From positions 1-33,103 of the forward strand of contig CAMYIO010000037.1 in the NCBI GenBank assembly GCA_947258515.1: DNA of 33,103 nucleotides, given 5' to 3'. The notes beneath the pieces were generated by a model. It searched no databases and was not told the DNA's origin. It worked only from the letters and a program-made list of their open reading frames with translations. Shown piece after piece: positions 1 to 8,150 of this stretch. How positions within the stretch are numbered: position 1 is the first letter of the stretch; each line of letters opens with the position of its first letter. This DNA comes from an uncultured Ectothiorhodospiraceae bacterium (GTDB lineage Bacteria; Pseudomonadota; Gammaproteobacteria; UBA9214). A program made the translations under genes and the position numbers.

Positions 1-97
1 GATTGCGCCGATTGCGATGGAAGAGGGGCTGCGTTTCGCGATACGCGAGGGTGGCCGCACCGTCGGCGCCGGCGTGGTCTCCAGGATTATCGAGTAA
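1..97 (+). CDS. tuf: Elongation factor Tu, 3' fragment of a first tuf gene
   Basis: This is the C-terminal 31 codons of EF-Tu, cut by the window edge; the reading frame begins at base 2 and ends at the TAA at 95-97. It encodes part of the third beta-barrel domain, which helps bind aminoacyl-tRNA, and ends in VVSRIIE. Bases 1-101 are identical to 16650-16750, the end of the complete tuf gene further on, so the genome carries two tuf copies that are presumably kept alike by gene conversion. The identity runs four bases past the stop codon. The position in front of tRNA-Trp, secE and nusG matches the tufB locus of other gammaproteobacteria. Confidence 0.97.
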   Translation, partial: IAPIAMEEGLRFAIREGGRTVGAGVVSRIIE

Positions 98-134
98 ACG
101 GGGTGTGGCAGCGGACCGCGTCCGCTAATGAAAT

Positions 135-210
135 AGGCCAGTAGCTCAATTGGCAGAGCGACGGTCTCCAAAACCGTAGGTTGGGGGTTCGATTCCCTCC
201 TGGCCTGCCA
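135..210 (+). tRNA. trpT: tRNA-Trp (anticodon CCA)
   Basis: A complete cloverleaf is visible. The seven-base acceptor stem AGGCCAG (135-141) pairs with CTGGCCT, followed by discriminator G and an encoded CCA (208-210). The anticodon stem ACGGT (161-165) pairs with ACCGT (173-177) around the loop CTCCAAA, giving anticodon CCA at 168-170, which reads UGG (Trp). The T arm holds TTCGATT. Its place between tuf and secE is the standard gammaproteobacterial arrangement, and it is probably cotranscribed with tuf. Confidence 0.97.
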
Positions 211-250
211 ATCGTGGCAGGGTTATTTACAGCAGTTGAAACAGGGTCAG

Positions 251-628
251 ATGAACGCAAAAGCTGAAACAGAGAGTAACCGGTTTGACAGCCTGAAACT
301 TGGTATCGCGGTACTGCTACTGGCAGCCGGCATTGTTGCTTTTTACCGCTATGATGACCAGTTGCTGGTTCTGCGTGTACTGGGCCTGCTCGCCGTGGCG
401 GGTATATCCGTGTTTATTGCGGCGCAATCAGGTACCGGCAAGAACATCATCGGTTTTATCCGGGGTGCGCAGACCGAGGTTCGCAAGGTGGTCTGGCCTA
501 CCCGGGCCGAAACCGTGCAGACAACGCTGGCAGTGCTCCTGATGGTGTTTCTGGTCGGGATATTTCTCTGGTTGCTGGACATGCTGCTGCTGTGGGCAAT
601 CCAGCTGCTGACCGGACAGGGAAGCTGA
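251..628 (+). CDS. secE: Preprotein translocase subunit SecE
   Basis: SecE is the essential small subunit that clamps SecY in the SecYEG channel of the inner membrane. The 125-residue product has the three-segment gammaproteobacterial form (E. coli 127 aa). Hydrophobic stretches lie at about residues 17-32, 38-58 and 91-117. The conserved cytoplasmic amphipathic helix at about 66-88 contains the family signature [13 protein letters not shown] chose the ATG at 251. An in-frame TTG at 236 would add five residues, but ATG is preferred and a modest AGGG lies just upstream. The stop codon is only 2 nt from nusG, so the two genes form one unit. SecY is encoded at 25805. Confidence 0.97.
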   Translation: MNAKAETESNRFDSLKLGIAVLLLAAGIVAFYRYDDQLLVLRVLGLLAVAGISVFIAAQSGTGKNIIGFIRGAQTEVRKVVWPTRAETVQTTLAVLLMVFLVGIFLWLLDMLLLWAIQLLTGQGS

Positions 629-630
629 CG

Positions 631-1164
631 ATGTCATTGCAATGGTATGTGGTACACGCGTATTCGGGTTTCGAAAACCAGGTGAAACGCGCCCTGGAAG
701 AACGCATCAGCCGCGCGGAAATGAGTGAGTCGTTCGGCCAGATACTGGTACCGACAGAAGAAGTGGTCGAGATGCGCGAGGGCAACAAGCGTCGCAGTGA
801 ACGCAAGTTTTTTCCTGGTTATGTACTCGTGCAGATGGACATGAACGAAGATACCTGGCACCTGGTGAAAGACGCGCCGAAAGTGCTGGGTTTTATCGGC
901 GGAACCAGCGACAAGCCTGCGCCCATATCGGACCGCGAGGCCGATGCTATCCTGCAGCGTGTGCAGGAAGGTGTCGACAAGCCGCGGCCGAAGGTACTGT
1001 TCGAGGTGGGCGAGGTGGTGCGTGTCACCGATGGTCCGTTCAATGATTTCAATGGTGTTGTAGAAGAAGTGAATTATGAAAAAAGCCGGTTGCGTGTGTC
1101 GGTACTGATTTTCGGCCGCTCAACCCCGGTCGAGCTGGCGTTCAGCCAGGTAGAAAAGGCGTAA
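631..1164 (+). CDS. nusG: Transcription termination/antitermination protein NusG
   Basis: NusG binds the RNA polymerase clamp, raises elongation rate, links polymerase to the ribosome through S10, and helps Rho. The 177-residue protein (E. coli 181) has an N-terminal NGN domain starting [12 protein letters not shown] and containing [13 protein letters not shown]-terminal KOW domain follows from about residue 123, with [14 protein letters not shown] and the loop FNDFNG. The ATG at 631 is preferred over an upstream in-frame GTG at 592 because it matches the family N-terminus and has GGGAAG just upstream. It starts 2 nt after secE. The gene ends before a REP-like palindrome. Confidence 0.98.
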   Translation: MSLQWYVVHAYSGFENQVKRALEERISRAEMSESFGQILVPTEEVVEMREGNKRRSERKFFPGYVLVQMDMNEDTWHLVKDAPKVLGFIGGTSDKPAPISDREADAILQRVQEGVDKPRPKVLFEVGEVVRVTDGPFNDFNGVVEEVNYEKSRLRVSVLIFGRSTPVELAFSQVEKA

Positions 1165-1173
1165 TTGAAATAC

Positions 1174-1240
1174 CTGTAGGAGCGCTCCGCGAGCGCGATT
1201 GTTTTTGTACAGGGATCGCGGATGCGATCCGCTCCTACAG
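1174..1240 (+). repeat. REP-like palindromic repeat pair (GTAGGAGCG type)
   Basis: The element begins CTGTAGGAGCG (1174-1184) and ends with its exact reverse complement CGCTCCTACAG (1230-1240). Inner palindromic segments GCTCCGCGAGCGCGAT and GATCGCGGATGCGATC lie between them. This is the look of a paired REP/BIME element of the GTAGGAGCGG type, common between genes in Pseudomonas, Xanthomonas and other gammaproteobacteria and spread by RAYT transposases. I see no second copy in the window. In RNA it would fold into a long hairpin between nusG and rplK and could protect the nusG 3' end or modulate read-through. Confidence 0.8.
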
Positions 1241-1254
1241 TTTAATTAAATACA

Positions 1255-1279
1255 GGGGAGCCGCGAGGCGTTTGTACCC
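1255..1279 (+). promoter_or_regulatory. Probable L1-binding autoregulatory hairpin before rplK
   Basis: A short hairpin lies just upstream of the rplK ribosome binding site. GCC (1260-1262) pairs with GGC (1267-1269) over a GCGA tetraloop, and an outer GGG pairs with CCC (1277-1279). The stems are separated by a strongly asymmetric internal loop (one A against GTTTGTA). In E. coli, L1 represses rplKA translation by binding a hairpin with an asymmetric loop in this position that mimics its 23S rRNA site. I identify this from position and shape, not alignment. Confidence 0.5.
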
Positions 1280-1293
1280 AACAGGAGTAATAG

Positions 1294-1722
1294 ATGGCTA
1301 AGAAAATAGAGGCTTATATCAAGCTGCAGGTACCTGCAGGCGAGGCCAACCCGAGTCCGCCCGTCGGCCCGGCTCTGGGCCAGCATGGCGTCAACATCAT
1401 GGAGTTCTGCAAGGCGTTCAATTCGCAAACGCAGAAGGCCGAGAAGGGCTTGCCGACCCCGGTCGTGATCACGGTGTACTCTGACCGCAGTTTCACTTTT
1501 GTCACCAAGACGCCACCGGCGTCCATTTTGCTGAAGAAGGCTGCCGGCGTCCCGAAGGGTTCCAGCACGCCGAATACCGACAAGGTCGGCAAGGTCAGCC
1601 GCGCCCAGCTGGAAGAAATCGCCACGACCAAGATGGCTGATCTGAACGCGACCGATATGGACGCTGCTGTACAGATTATCGCCGGTACTGCCCGCAGTAT
1701 GGGCCTTGATGTGGAGGGTTGA
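1294..1722 (+). CDS. rplK: 50S ribosomal protein L11
   Basis: L11 binds the GTPase-associated region of 23S rRNA at the base of the L7/L12 stalk and takes part in factor binding and the stringent response. The 142-residue length equals that of E. coli. The N-terminal domain carries the proline-rich [20 protein letters not shown] motif, and the C-terminal rRNA-binding domain ends with [13 protein letters not shown]. The ribosome binding site is CAGGAG, 8 nt before the ATG. rplA follows after 4 nt, so the pair should be translationally coupled and repressed together by L1. Confidence 0.99.
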   Translation: MAKKIEAYIKLQVPAGEANPSPPVGPALGQHGVNIMEFCKAFNSQTQKAEKGLPTPVVITVYSDRSFTFVTKTPPASILLKKAAGVPKGSSTPNTDKVGKVSRAQLEEIATTKMADLNATDMDAAVQIIAGTARSMGLDVEG

Positions 1723-1726
1723 GGGC

Positions 1727-2422
1727 ATGGCCAGGCTAACGAAACGCGCACAGGCGACGAATGAAAAAGTAACCCCCGGCAAGCTCTACAGCTTTGAAGA
1801 AGCGCTGGGTTTGTTGAAGGAACTGTCCACGGTCAAGTTCACCGAGTCCGTCGATGTCAGTGTCAACCTTGGAATTGATCCGCGTAAATCCGACCAGGGA
1901 GTACGTGGTGCCACGGTGCTGCCAAACGGCACCGGCAAGACGGTGCGCGTGGCCGTCTTTACGCAGGGTGCGAATGCCGATGCCGCCATGGAAGCCGGGG
2001 CTGATATTGTCGGCATGGATGACCTTGCGGAAGAGGTTAAAAAGGGCAACATGGATTTTGACGTGGTGATCGCCTCACCGGATGCCATGCGTGTCGTCGG
2101 TACACTGGGCCAGATCCTGGGGCCGCGAGGACTGATGCCGAACCCCAAGGTGGGTACCGTTGCGCAGGACGTGGCCGCAGCCGTGAGGAATGCCAAGGCC
2201 GGTCAGGTACGTTACCGCACCGACAAGGGTGGCATCATCCATTGCCAGATTGGCCGGCTGGATTTCGAGATTGATTCCCTGAAGCAAAACCTGTCGGCGC
2301 TGCTGGCAGACCTGGTGAAGGCGAAGCCGACCTCCGCCAAGGGCATCTATATGAAAAAGCTGTCAGTGTCGACCACCATGGGGCCAGGGCTCCAGGTTGA
2401 TCATACTTCACTGATTGAATAG
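1727..2422 (+). CDS. rplA: 50S ribosomal protein L1
   Basis: L1 forms the mobile L1 stalk that guides deacylated tRNA out of the E site, and it also represses its own operon. The product is 231 residues (E. coli 234). Recognisable family stretches are [33 protein letters not shown] and the [15 protein letters not shown] segment of domain II. I chose the ATG at 1727, 4 nt after the rplK stop and preceded by GAGGG repeats inside the rplK end. An upstream in-frame start at 1706 lies within rplK and does not match the family. Confidence 0.98.
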   Translation: MARLTKRAQATNEKVTPGKLYSFEEALGLLKELSTVKFTESVDVSVNLGIDPRKSDQGVRGATVLPNGTGKTVRVAVFTQGANADAAMEAGADIVGMDDLAEEVKKGNMDFDVVIASPDAMRVVGTLGQILGPRGLMPNPKVGTVAQDVAAAVRNAKAGQVRYRTDKGGIIHCQIGRLDFEIDSLKQNLSALLADLVKAKPTSAKGIYMKKLSVSTTMGPGLQVDHTSLIE

Positions 2423-2432
2423 AAATTCCGGG

Positions 2433-2447
2433 CGGGCCGCAGGCCCG
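2433..2447 (+). terminator. GC hairpin after rplA, weak terminator or attenuator
   Basis: CGGGCC (2433-2438) and GGCCCG (2442-2447) form a perfect six-pair stem with a GCA loop, 10 nt after the rplA stop. The bases that follow (TTCGTACAGGTTT) are only moderately T-rich, so this is not a textbook intrinsic terminator. It may attenuate transcription or stabilise the rplKA 3' end ahead of the rplJ leader. Confidence 0.35.
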
Positions 2448-2467
2448 TTCGTACAGGTTTGACGCTG

Positions 2468-2519
2468 CGATGTACAGGGTTGTACGAGCGTCGCGAAAGT
2501 CAGGGACGACATATAGCGA
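2468..2519 (+). repeat. Interspersed double-hairpin repeat, unit A (divergent)
   Basis: Unit A shares the plan of units B and C (2641-2741). It starts CGATGTACAGGG, then has GTAC/GTAC arms around AGGGTT. A second hairpin has TCGC (2491-2494) closing with GCGA (2516-2519), inner arms GTC/GAC, and an AGGGAC loop. The sequence has diverged outside the stems and GGG cores. It lies upstream of the L10-leader structure, in the same orientation as the other two units. Confidence 0.65.
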
Positions 2520-2530
2520 TTCCGGTTTAA

Positions 2531-2632
2531 CCGGTGGCCGTCAAAGACCGCAGGTTGCGGGCGAGGTGATTGATCGCCGGCTTTAATTGTCCTGTCACTG
2601 ACAGGGTGGCCTGCGTAGAGGGTGGCGTCGAG
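2531..2632 (+). promoter_or_regulatory. L10 leader: L10(L12)4-binding autoregulatory mRNA structure
   Basis: This stretch matches what I remember of the E. coli rplJ leader: GCCGTC, a purine-rich loop, then ACCGCAGG on the 5' side, and CCTGCGTAGA with GGTGGC on the 3' side. GCCGTC (2537-2542) pairs with GGTGGC (2621-2626), using two G·U pairs. GCAGG (2550-2554) pairs with CCTGC (2610-2614). The internal loop between them is the expected kink-turn-like L10 site. Inside are hairpins GGCGA/TCGCC (2560-2578) and CCTGTC/GACAGG (2591-2605). In E. coli, the L10–L7/L12 complex binds here and represses rplJL translation. The second internal hairpin seems extra compared with E. coli. Confidence 0.75.
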
Positions 2633-2640
2633 ACAGTATT

Positions 2641-2690
2641 CGATGCACAGGGATGTGCAAGTGTCGCGTGAGGCAGGATGCCGGAAGCGA
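2641..2690 (+). repeat. Interspersed double-hairpin repeat, unit B
   Basis: This 50-nt unit matches unit C at 45 of 50 positions and is separated from it by one base. Hairpin 1 is TGCAC-AGGGAT-GTGCA. Hairpin 2 is TCGC...GCGA outside and GGC-AGGAT-GCC inside, with a GTGA/GGAA internal loop. The loop regions GCACAGGGATGT and CAGGATG resemble CsrA/RsmA sites (GGA in a hairpin loop). The unit lies between the L10-leader structure and rplJ. Confidence 0.85.
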
Positions 2691-2691
2691 C

Positions 2692-2741
2692 CGATGTACA
2701 GGGTTGTACACATGTCGCGTGAGGCAGGATGCCGGAAGCGA
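2692..2741 (+). repeat. Interspersed double-hairpin repeat, unit C
   Basis: This is the tandem partner of unit B. Of its five differences, one pair is compensatory: hairpin 1 is TGTAC/GTACA here and TGCAC/GTGCA in unit B, so the stem is kept. The second hairpin, TCGC-GTGA-GGC-AGGAT-GCC-GGAA-GCGA, is identical in the two. From 2742 to the rplJ start I see a CACCGG/CCGGTG hairpin (2766-2786) and the rplJ ribosome binding site, nothing else recognisable. Confidence 0.85.
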
Positions 2742-2855
2742 ACTGTCTTAAAGTCACATAAGCTGCACCGGTGCTGCTTGCCGGTGTGTAGTCAATAAAG
2801 TGGAAGCAACCGGTGGCCATGTTGCCGTCGGTGAATTCCTGATGAGGTAAACGCA

Positions 2856-3386
2856 ATGGCATTAACTCTTGATGAGAAAAAAGCTGTTGTTGCTGAAGTT
2901 TCTGAAGTTGCCAAAGGGGCCTACTCGGCCGTTGCCGCGGAATACTGCGGTCTGACAGTCGAGCAGCTGACGAGCCTGCGTATCAAGGCGCGCGAGGATA
3001 ATGTCTATCTGCGCGTCGTGAAGAATACGCTGGCAAGGCGTGCCCTGGAGAATACCGACTTTGCGTGCATGAGTGAACGACTGACCGGTCCGTTGATCCT
3101 GGCATTTTCCCGGGAAGATCCGGGTGCTGCGGCGCGTGTGGCCAAGGACTTTGCCAAGGGTAATGACAAGTTCCAGGTCACCATGCTGTCGGTCGGCGGC
3201 GAGTTGCTTGAACCGACAGATATCGACAAGTTGGCCAGGCTCCCGACCCGCGACCAGGCAATCAGTATGCTGATGTCCGTCATGCTGGCACCGACAGAGA
3301 AGTTTGTCCGTACCCTCAATGAGGTACCGGGCAAGCTGGTTCGTACGGTAGCCGCTATTCGCGAGCAGAAACAGCAGGCAGCTTAA
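2856..3386 (+). CDS. rplJ: 50S ribosomal protein L10
   Basis: L10 anchors the L7/L12 dimers to the ribosome and, complexed with them, represses this operon through the leader at 2531-2632. The product is 176 residues, longer than the 165 of E. coli, with the usual N-terminal rRNA-binding domain (LTLDEKKAVVAEVSEVAKGA, VVKNTLARRALE) and a C-terminal L12-binding helix near IREQKQQAA. The ATG at 2856 follows GATGAGG. The 433-nt gap before it holds a regulatory leader and three repeat units. rplL follows after 49 nt. Confidence 0.98.
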   Translation: MALTLDEKKAVVAEVSEVAKGAYSAVAAEYCGLTVEQLTSLRIKAREDNVYLRVVKNTLARRALENTDFACMSERLTGPLILAFSREDPGAAARVAKDFAKGNDKFQVTMLSVGGELLEPTDIDKLARLPTRDQAISMLMSVMLAPTEKFVRTLNEVPGKLVRTVAAIREQKQQAA

Positions 3387-3435
3387 AGCTATTCATTACT
3401 TAAACTGATCAAAAATTTAACAGGAGTATTTCGTT

Positions 3436-3813
3436 ATGGCCGTTTCACAAGAAGAAATTCTGGAAACAATTTCAGGCATGTCTGTGATGGAGGTTGTTGA
3501 TCTGATCTCTGCCATGGAAGAAAAGTTTGGCGTATCTGCCGCAGCAGCCGTTGCTGTTGCGCCGGCGGCAGGTGGCGGTGAAGTTGCTGCCGCTGAAGAG
3601 AAGGACGAGTTCGATGTCGTCATGACCAGCTTTGGTGAGAACAAGGTTTCTGTCATCAAGGCCGTTCGCGGTATCACCGGTCTGGGTCTCAAGGAAGCAA
3701 AGGAAATGGTGGAAGGCGTGCCTTCTACCATTAAAGAAGCAGCTTCCAAGGATGAGTCCGCAGAGATCAAGAAGACGCTCGAAGGAGCAGGCGCTACTGT
3801 CGAGCTTAAATAG
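3436..3813 (+). CDS. rplL: 50S ribosomal protein L7/L12
   Basis: L7/L12 is the multicopy stalk protein that recruits EF-Tu, EF-G and other translational GTPases. The 125-residue product has the expected three parts: an N-terminal dimerisation domain (about 1-33, [19 protein letters not shown]), an Ala/Gly/Pro-rich hinge (about 36-55), and a C-terminal domain with [20 protein letters not shown], the factor-binding surface. The ribosome binding site is CAGGAG. Between this gene and rpoB are 200 nt with two hairpins. Confidence 0.99.
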   Translation: MAVSQEEILETISGMSVMEVVDLISAMEEKFGVSAAAAVAVAPAAGGGEVAAAEEKDEFDVVMTSFGENKVSVIKAVRGITGLGLKEAKEMVEGVPSTIKEAASKDESAEIKKTLEGAGATVELK

Positions 3814-3863
3814 GCGGTCTTGTAATCCATTTGTGATTGCAGCAACCGCGGGTATACAGGGTC

Positions 3864-3890
3864 GGCCGGTCACAGTTTCTGTGCCCGGCC
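3864..3890 (+). promoter_or_regulatory. Strong hairpin in the rplL-rpoB gap (attenuator or processing site)
   Basis: GGCCGG (3864-3869) pairs with CCGGCC (3885-3890), and CACAG pairs with CTGTG inside it, separated by one T·C mismatch and closed by a TTT loop. No long T-run follows, so full termination is unlikely. E. coli has an attenuator and an RNase III cleavage site in this gap, which lower rpoBC expression relative to rplJL. A similar role here is inferred from position. Confidence 0.55.
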
Positions 3891-3914
3891 TGTCCTGCTT
3901 GTTGTAAATGAAAG

Positions 3915-3940
3915 GGCGCTTTGCGTAAGTACGAAGCGCC
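3915..3940 (+). promoter_or_regulatory. Second hairpin in the rplL-rpoB gap
   Basis: GGCGCTT (3915-3921) pairs exactly with AAGCGCC (3934-3940) around a 12-nt loop. It lies 24 nt downstream of the first hairpin and 73 nt before rpoB. It could be part of an RNase III processing region or of the rpoB leader. No promoter was recognised between the two hairpins and the start codon. Confidence 0.4.
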
Positions 3941-4013
3941 GGTTTGTGACTGTATAAAGGATTAACTGCCGCAGACACGCAGCTTTCTTCATACTTACTG
4001 GAGAGGAAAACCG

Positions 4014-7000
4014 ATGGCCTATAGCTTCACTGAGAAGAAACGAATTCGCAAGGACTTTGGCGAGCGCCACAGCATCCTGGATGTACCGTACCTGCTGGCG
4101 ACGCAGATCAATTCCTACCGCGACTTCCTGCAGGCAGATAAAGACGCCGATTCGCGTGGTGAAAAAGGCCTGCATGCGGCATTCAAATCGGTTTTCCCGA
4201 TCGTCAGTTATTCAGGCACGGCAGCGCTTGACTACGTCACCTACCGGCTCGGCGAGCCGGCATTCGACGTCAAGGAATGCCAGTTGCGCGGTCTTACCTA
4301 CGCCGCGCCGCTGCGTGCGCTGGTGCGTCTTATTATCTATGACAAGGACTCCCCGGCAAACGCCAGGAAGATCAAGGATATCAAGGAGCAGGAAGTCTAC
4401 ATGGGCGAACTGCCGTTGATGACGGACAACGGCACCTTCGTCATTAACGGTACCGAGCGGGTGATTGTTTCCCAACTGCACCGTTCGCCGGGTGTGTTTT
4501 TCGACCACGACAAGGGCAAGACCCATTCCTCCGGCAAGCTGTTGTTCTCCGCCCGGGTTATCCCGTACCGCGGTTCCTGGCTGGACATGGAGTTCGATCC
4601 AAAGGATTCACTGTTCGTGCGCATCGACCGTCGCCGCAAGCTGCCAGCCACGATCCTGTTGCGCGCGCTCGGCTACGAAAATGAGGAAATTCTCGATATC
4701 TTCTTCGATACCAATGATTTCCACATCACCAAGACTGAAGTAAAACTTAGCCTGGTTGCCGAGCGCCTGCGTGGTGAAATGGCCACGTTTGATATCAAGG
4801 CCAAGAGCAAGGTGATCGTTGAAGAGGGCCGCCGTATCACTGCGCGGCATATTCGCGAACTGGAAAAATCGGGCGTCAAGACACTGGTTGTGCCCGAGGA
4901 ATACCTGTTCGGCAAGATACTTGCCAACAATATCGTGGACAAGGAAACCGGTGAACTGCTGGCGGCTGCCAACGAAATTATTACTGAAGAGTTGCTGGAA
5001 AAACTGCGCGAGGCAGGTATCAAGGACATCCGCACGCTCTATGTAAACGACCTCGATCGTGGTCCCTATATCTCCAGCACCCTGCGCATCGATCCGACCA
5101 CCACCGAACTGGAGGCGATGGTCGAAATCTACCGCATGATGCGTCCCGGTGAACCGCCGACCAAGGACGCCGCGCAGAACCTGTTCAAGAACCTGTTCTT
5201 TTCCAGCGACCGCTATGACCTGTCGGCCGTGGGCCGCATGAAGTTCAACCGCCGCGTGGGCCGCGAGGAACTGACGGGCGAGGGGACACTGTCGAAAGAA
5301 GACATCCTCGATGTCATGAAGATCCTCATCGAGATTCGCAACGGCAACGGCTTCGTCGATGATATCGATCACCTCGGCAACCGCCGCATTCGCTGTGTCG
5401 GTGAAATGGCCGAGAATGTCTTCCGTATCGGCCTGGTCCGCGTCGAGCGTGCCGTCAAGGAGCGTCTCAGCCTGGCGGAATCGGAAAGCCTGATGCCGCA
5501 GGAACTGATCAACGCCAAGCCGGTTGCGGCTGCCACCAAGGAGTTCTTCGGCTCCAGCCAGCTGTCGCAGTTCATGGATCAGAACAACCCGCTTTCAGAA
5601 GTCACGCACAAGCGTCGTGTCTCGGCGCTTGGCCCGGGCGGTCTGACCCGCGAACGCGCCGGTTTCGAGGTGCGCGATGTGCACCCGACACATTATGGCC
5701 GTGTCTGTCCGATCGAGACGCCGGAAGGTCCGAACATCGGACTGATCAATTCACTGGCCGTCTATTCGCGTACCAACGAGTACGGTTTCCTGGAGACGCC
5801 GTATCGCAAGGTCAATAACGGGCGGGTCACCGATGACATTGAATACCTGTCCGCCATTGAAGAGGGCCGCTACATCATCGCCCAGGCGAATGCCGATGTG
5901 GATGCAAAGAATAATCTGACGGATGACCTGGTGACCTGTCGTCATAATAATGAATTCATGACCTCGACGCCTGACAAGGTCGACTATATCGACGTGTCAC
6001 CGAAGCAGATTGTATCGGTCGCCGCGGCCCTGATCCCGTTTCTTGAGCATGACGATGCCAACCGTGCCCTGATGGGTTCCAACATGCAGCGCCAGGCGGT
6101 ACCAACGCTGATTACCGAAAAACCGCTGGTCGGTACCGGTATCGAGCGTACCGTGGCCGTTGACTCCGGCGTTACCGTGGTCGCAAAGCGCGGTGGTGTA
6201 CTGGATTCCGTGGATGCCGGCCGTATCGTTGTGCGTGTCAATGACAATGAAACCGTCGCCGGTGAACCGGGCGTCGATATCTACAACCTGACCAAATACA
6301 CCCGTTCCAACCAGAATACCTGTATTAACCAGCGCCCGCTGGTGAAGCCGGGTGACGTGATTGCGCGCGGTGACGTGCTTGCCGACGGTCCCAGTACCGA
6401 CATGGGTGAGCTGGCGCTTGGCCAGAACCTGCTGGTCGCCTTCATGCCGTGGAACGGATACAACTTCGAGGACTCCATCCTGATTTCCGAGCGGGTGGTC
6501 GAGGAAGACCGTTTCACCACCATCCATATCGAAGAGCTGACCTGCGTGGCGCGTGATACCAAGCTGGGTTCCGAAGAGGTCACCGGCGACATCCCGAACG
6601 TCGGTGAAGGCGCACTCTCCAAGCTGGATGAGTCCGGCATTGTCTACATCGGTGCCGAGGTGAAGCCTGGCGATATCCTCGTCGGCAAGGTCACGCCGAA
6701 AGGCGAGACCCAGCTGACGCCGGAAGAAAAACTGTTGCGTGCCATCTTCGGCGAGAAAGCCGCCGACGTGAAGGACACCTCGCTGCGCGTGCCAAGTGGT
6801 ATGGATGGCACCGTGATCGATGTGCAGGTGTTCACCCGTGACGGTGTCGAGAAGGATGCCCGCGCATTGCAGATACAGGAAGACCAGCTGGCGCAGGTGC
6901 GCAAGGACCTCAACGATCAGCTGCGCATTATGGAAGACGACGTCTACACGCGTGTCGAGTCCATGCTGCAGGGCAAGGTGGCAGAAGGTGGTCCGAACAA

Positions 7001-8090
7001 ACTGGCTGCCGGTGCCAAGATCACCAGGGACTACCTTGCCAGCACCGGCCGTGACAAATGGTTTGAAATCCGTCTGCGCAACGAGGAAGCCAATGCCGAT
7101 CTCGAAAAGATTTCCGAACAGCTCAAGGACCTGCGCAAGGGCTTTGAAGAGCGCCTCGAGGACAAGCGCGTCAAGCTGACAAGCGGGGACGATCTTGCGC
7201 CTGGCGTGCTGAAGATGGTCAAGGTCTACCTGGCGGTGAAGCGTCGCGTGCAGCCGGGTGACAAGATGGCCGGCCGTCACGGTAACAAGGGTGTGATCTC
7301 CATGATCCAGCCGGTCGAGGATATGCCGTTTACGGCTGATGGTACCTCGGTGGATATCGTGCTCAATCCGCTGGGTGTGCCTTCACGTATGAATGTGGGC
7401 CAGGTGCTGGAGACGCATCTCGGCTGGGCTGCCAAGGGTCTCGGAATCAAGATCGGCAAGATGCTGGAAGCGAAGCGCAAGGTCGCCGAGCTGAGGCAGT
7501 TCCTGGACAAGATTTACAATAGCAGCGGCCGCAAGGAAGACCTCAAGTCACTGACCGACGAAGAAATACTCGAGCTGTCACATAATCTCGTCAAGGGTGT
7601 ACCGATGGCCACACCGGTCTTCGACGGTGCGCCGGAATCAGCCATCAAGTCCATGCTGGAGCTTGCAGACCTGCCGACGTCAGGGCAAACCACCCTGTAT
7701 GACGGTCGTACCGGTGACGCCTTCGACCGCGAGGTCACGGTCGGCTACATGTACATCATCAAGCTGAATCACCTGGTGGATGACAAGATGCACGCGCGAT
7801 CAACCGGTCCGTACAGTCTCGTCACACAGCAGCCGCTGGGCGGCAAGGCACAGTTCGGCGGACAACGCTTCGGTGAAATGGAGGTGTGGGCGCTGGAAGC
7901 CTACGGTGCCGCCTATACCCTGCAGGAAATGCTGACCGTGAAATCAGATGACGTCAATGGCCGTACCAAGATGTACAAGAACATTGTCGATGGCAACCAT
8001 CATATGGATGCCGGTATGCCCGAATCCTTCAACGTGCTGGTGAAAGAAATACGTTCGCTGGGACTCAATATTGAATTGGAACAGGATTAG
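4014..8090 (+). CDS. rpoB: DNA-directed RNA polymerase subunit beta
   Basis: RpoB is one of the two large catalytic subunits of RNA polymerase. The product has 1358 residues (E. coli 1342). The rifampicin pocket is at about 511-540 ([19 protein letters not shown] followed by [15 protein letters not shown]). The residues equivalent to E. coli D516, H526 and S531 (D522, H532, S537 here) are wild type, so susceptibility to rifampicin at the target is expected. The active-site-proximal [11 protein letters not shown] motif begins at about residue 1084. The C-terminus contains [21 protein letters not shown]. The ATG at 4014 follows GGAGAGGA. rpoC starts 60 nt after the stop. Confidence 0.99.
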   Translation: MAYSFTEKKRIRKDFGERHSILDVPYLLATQINSYRDFLQADKDADSRGEKGLHAAFKSVFPIVSYSGTAALDYVTYRLGEPAFDVKECQLRGLTYAAPLRALVRLIIYDKDSPANARKIKDIKEQEVYMGELPLMTDNGTFVINGTERVIVSQLHRSPGVFFDHDKGKTHSSGKLLFSARVIPYRGSWLDMEFDPKDSLFVRIDRRRKLPATILLRALGYENEEILDIFFDTNDFHITKTEVKLSLVAERLRGEMATFDIKAKSKVIVEEGRRITARHIRELEKSGVKTLVVPEEYLFGKILANNIVDKETGELLAAANEIITEELLEKLREAGIKDIRTLYVNDLDRGPYISSTLRIDPTTTELEAMVEIYRMMRPGEPPTKDAAQNLFKNLFFSSDRYDLSAVGRMKFNRRVGREELTGEGTLSKEDILDVMKILIEIRNGNGFVDDIDHLGNRRIRCVGEMAENVFRIGLVRVERAVKERLSLAESESLMPQELINAKPVAAATKEFFGSSQLSQFMDQNNPLSEVTHKRRVSALGPGGLTRERAGFEVRDVHPTHYGRVCPIETPEGPNIGLINSLAVYSRTNEYGFLETPYRKVNNGRVTDDIEYLSAIEEGRYIIAQANADVDAKNNLTDDLVTCRHNNEFMTSTPDKVDYIDVSPKQIVSVAAALIPFLEHDDANRALMGSNMQRQAVPTLITEKPLVGTGIERTVAVDSGVTVVAKRGGVLDSVDAGRIVVRVNDNETVAGEPGVDIYNLTKYTRSNQNTCINQRPLVKPGDVIARGDVLADGPSTDMGELALGQNLLVAFMPWNGYNFEDSILISERVVEEDRFTTIHIEELTCVARDTKLGSEEVTGDIPNVGEGALSKLDESGIVYIGAEVKPGDILVGKVTPKGETQLTPEEKLLRAIFGEKAADVKDTSLRVPSGMDGTVIDVQVFTRDGVEKDARALQIQEDQLAQVRKDLNDQLRIMEDDVYTRVESMLQGKVAEGGPNKLAAGAKITRDYLASTGRDKWFEIRLRNEEANADLEKISEQLKDLRKGFEERLEDKRVKLTSGDDLAPGVLKMVKVYLAVKRRVQPGDKMAGRHGNKGVISMIQPVEDMPFTADGTSVDIVLNPLGVPSRMNVGQVLETHLGWAAKGLGIKIGKMLEAKRKVAELRQFLDKIYNSSGRKEDLKSLTDEEILELSHNLVKGVPMATPVFDGAPESAIKSMLELADLPTSGQTTLYDGRTGDAFDREVTVGYMYIIKLNHLVDDKMHARSTGPYSLVTQQPLGGKAQFGGQRFGEMEVWALEAYGAAYTLQEMLTVKSDDVNGRTKMYKNIVDGNHHMDAGMPESFNVLVKEIRSLGLNIELEQD

Positions 8091-8150
8091 GAACGGTAGC
8101 GGCCGGTTGTATTCGCCCCGATACCAGATACTCCAGCTACAGGAGCAACG

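Noticed and set aside
2459-2487. TTGACG as the -35 box of an rplJ promoter
   Set aside because: No acceptable -10 box at 16-18 nt spacing; the best candidates, TGTACG and GTACGA, fit poorly and lie in repeat unit A.
2641-2741. Short CRISPR array
   Set aside because: The two tandem 50-nt copies abut with a single base between them and have no spacers. Internal hairpins and a third diverged copy point to an interspersed palindromic repeat.
5541-5640. Rifampicin-resistance changes in rpoB and streptomycin-resistance changes in rpsL
   Set aside because: All classical positions that I could check carry the wild-type residue.
5997-7280. A 427-codon open frame on the minus strand inside rpoB
   Set aside because: It is the antisense shadow of rpoB, a product of GC-rich codon bias. 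It has no ribosome binding site and no recognisable protein motif.
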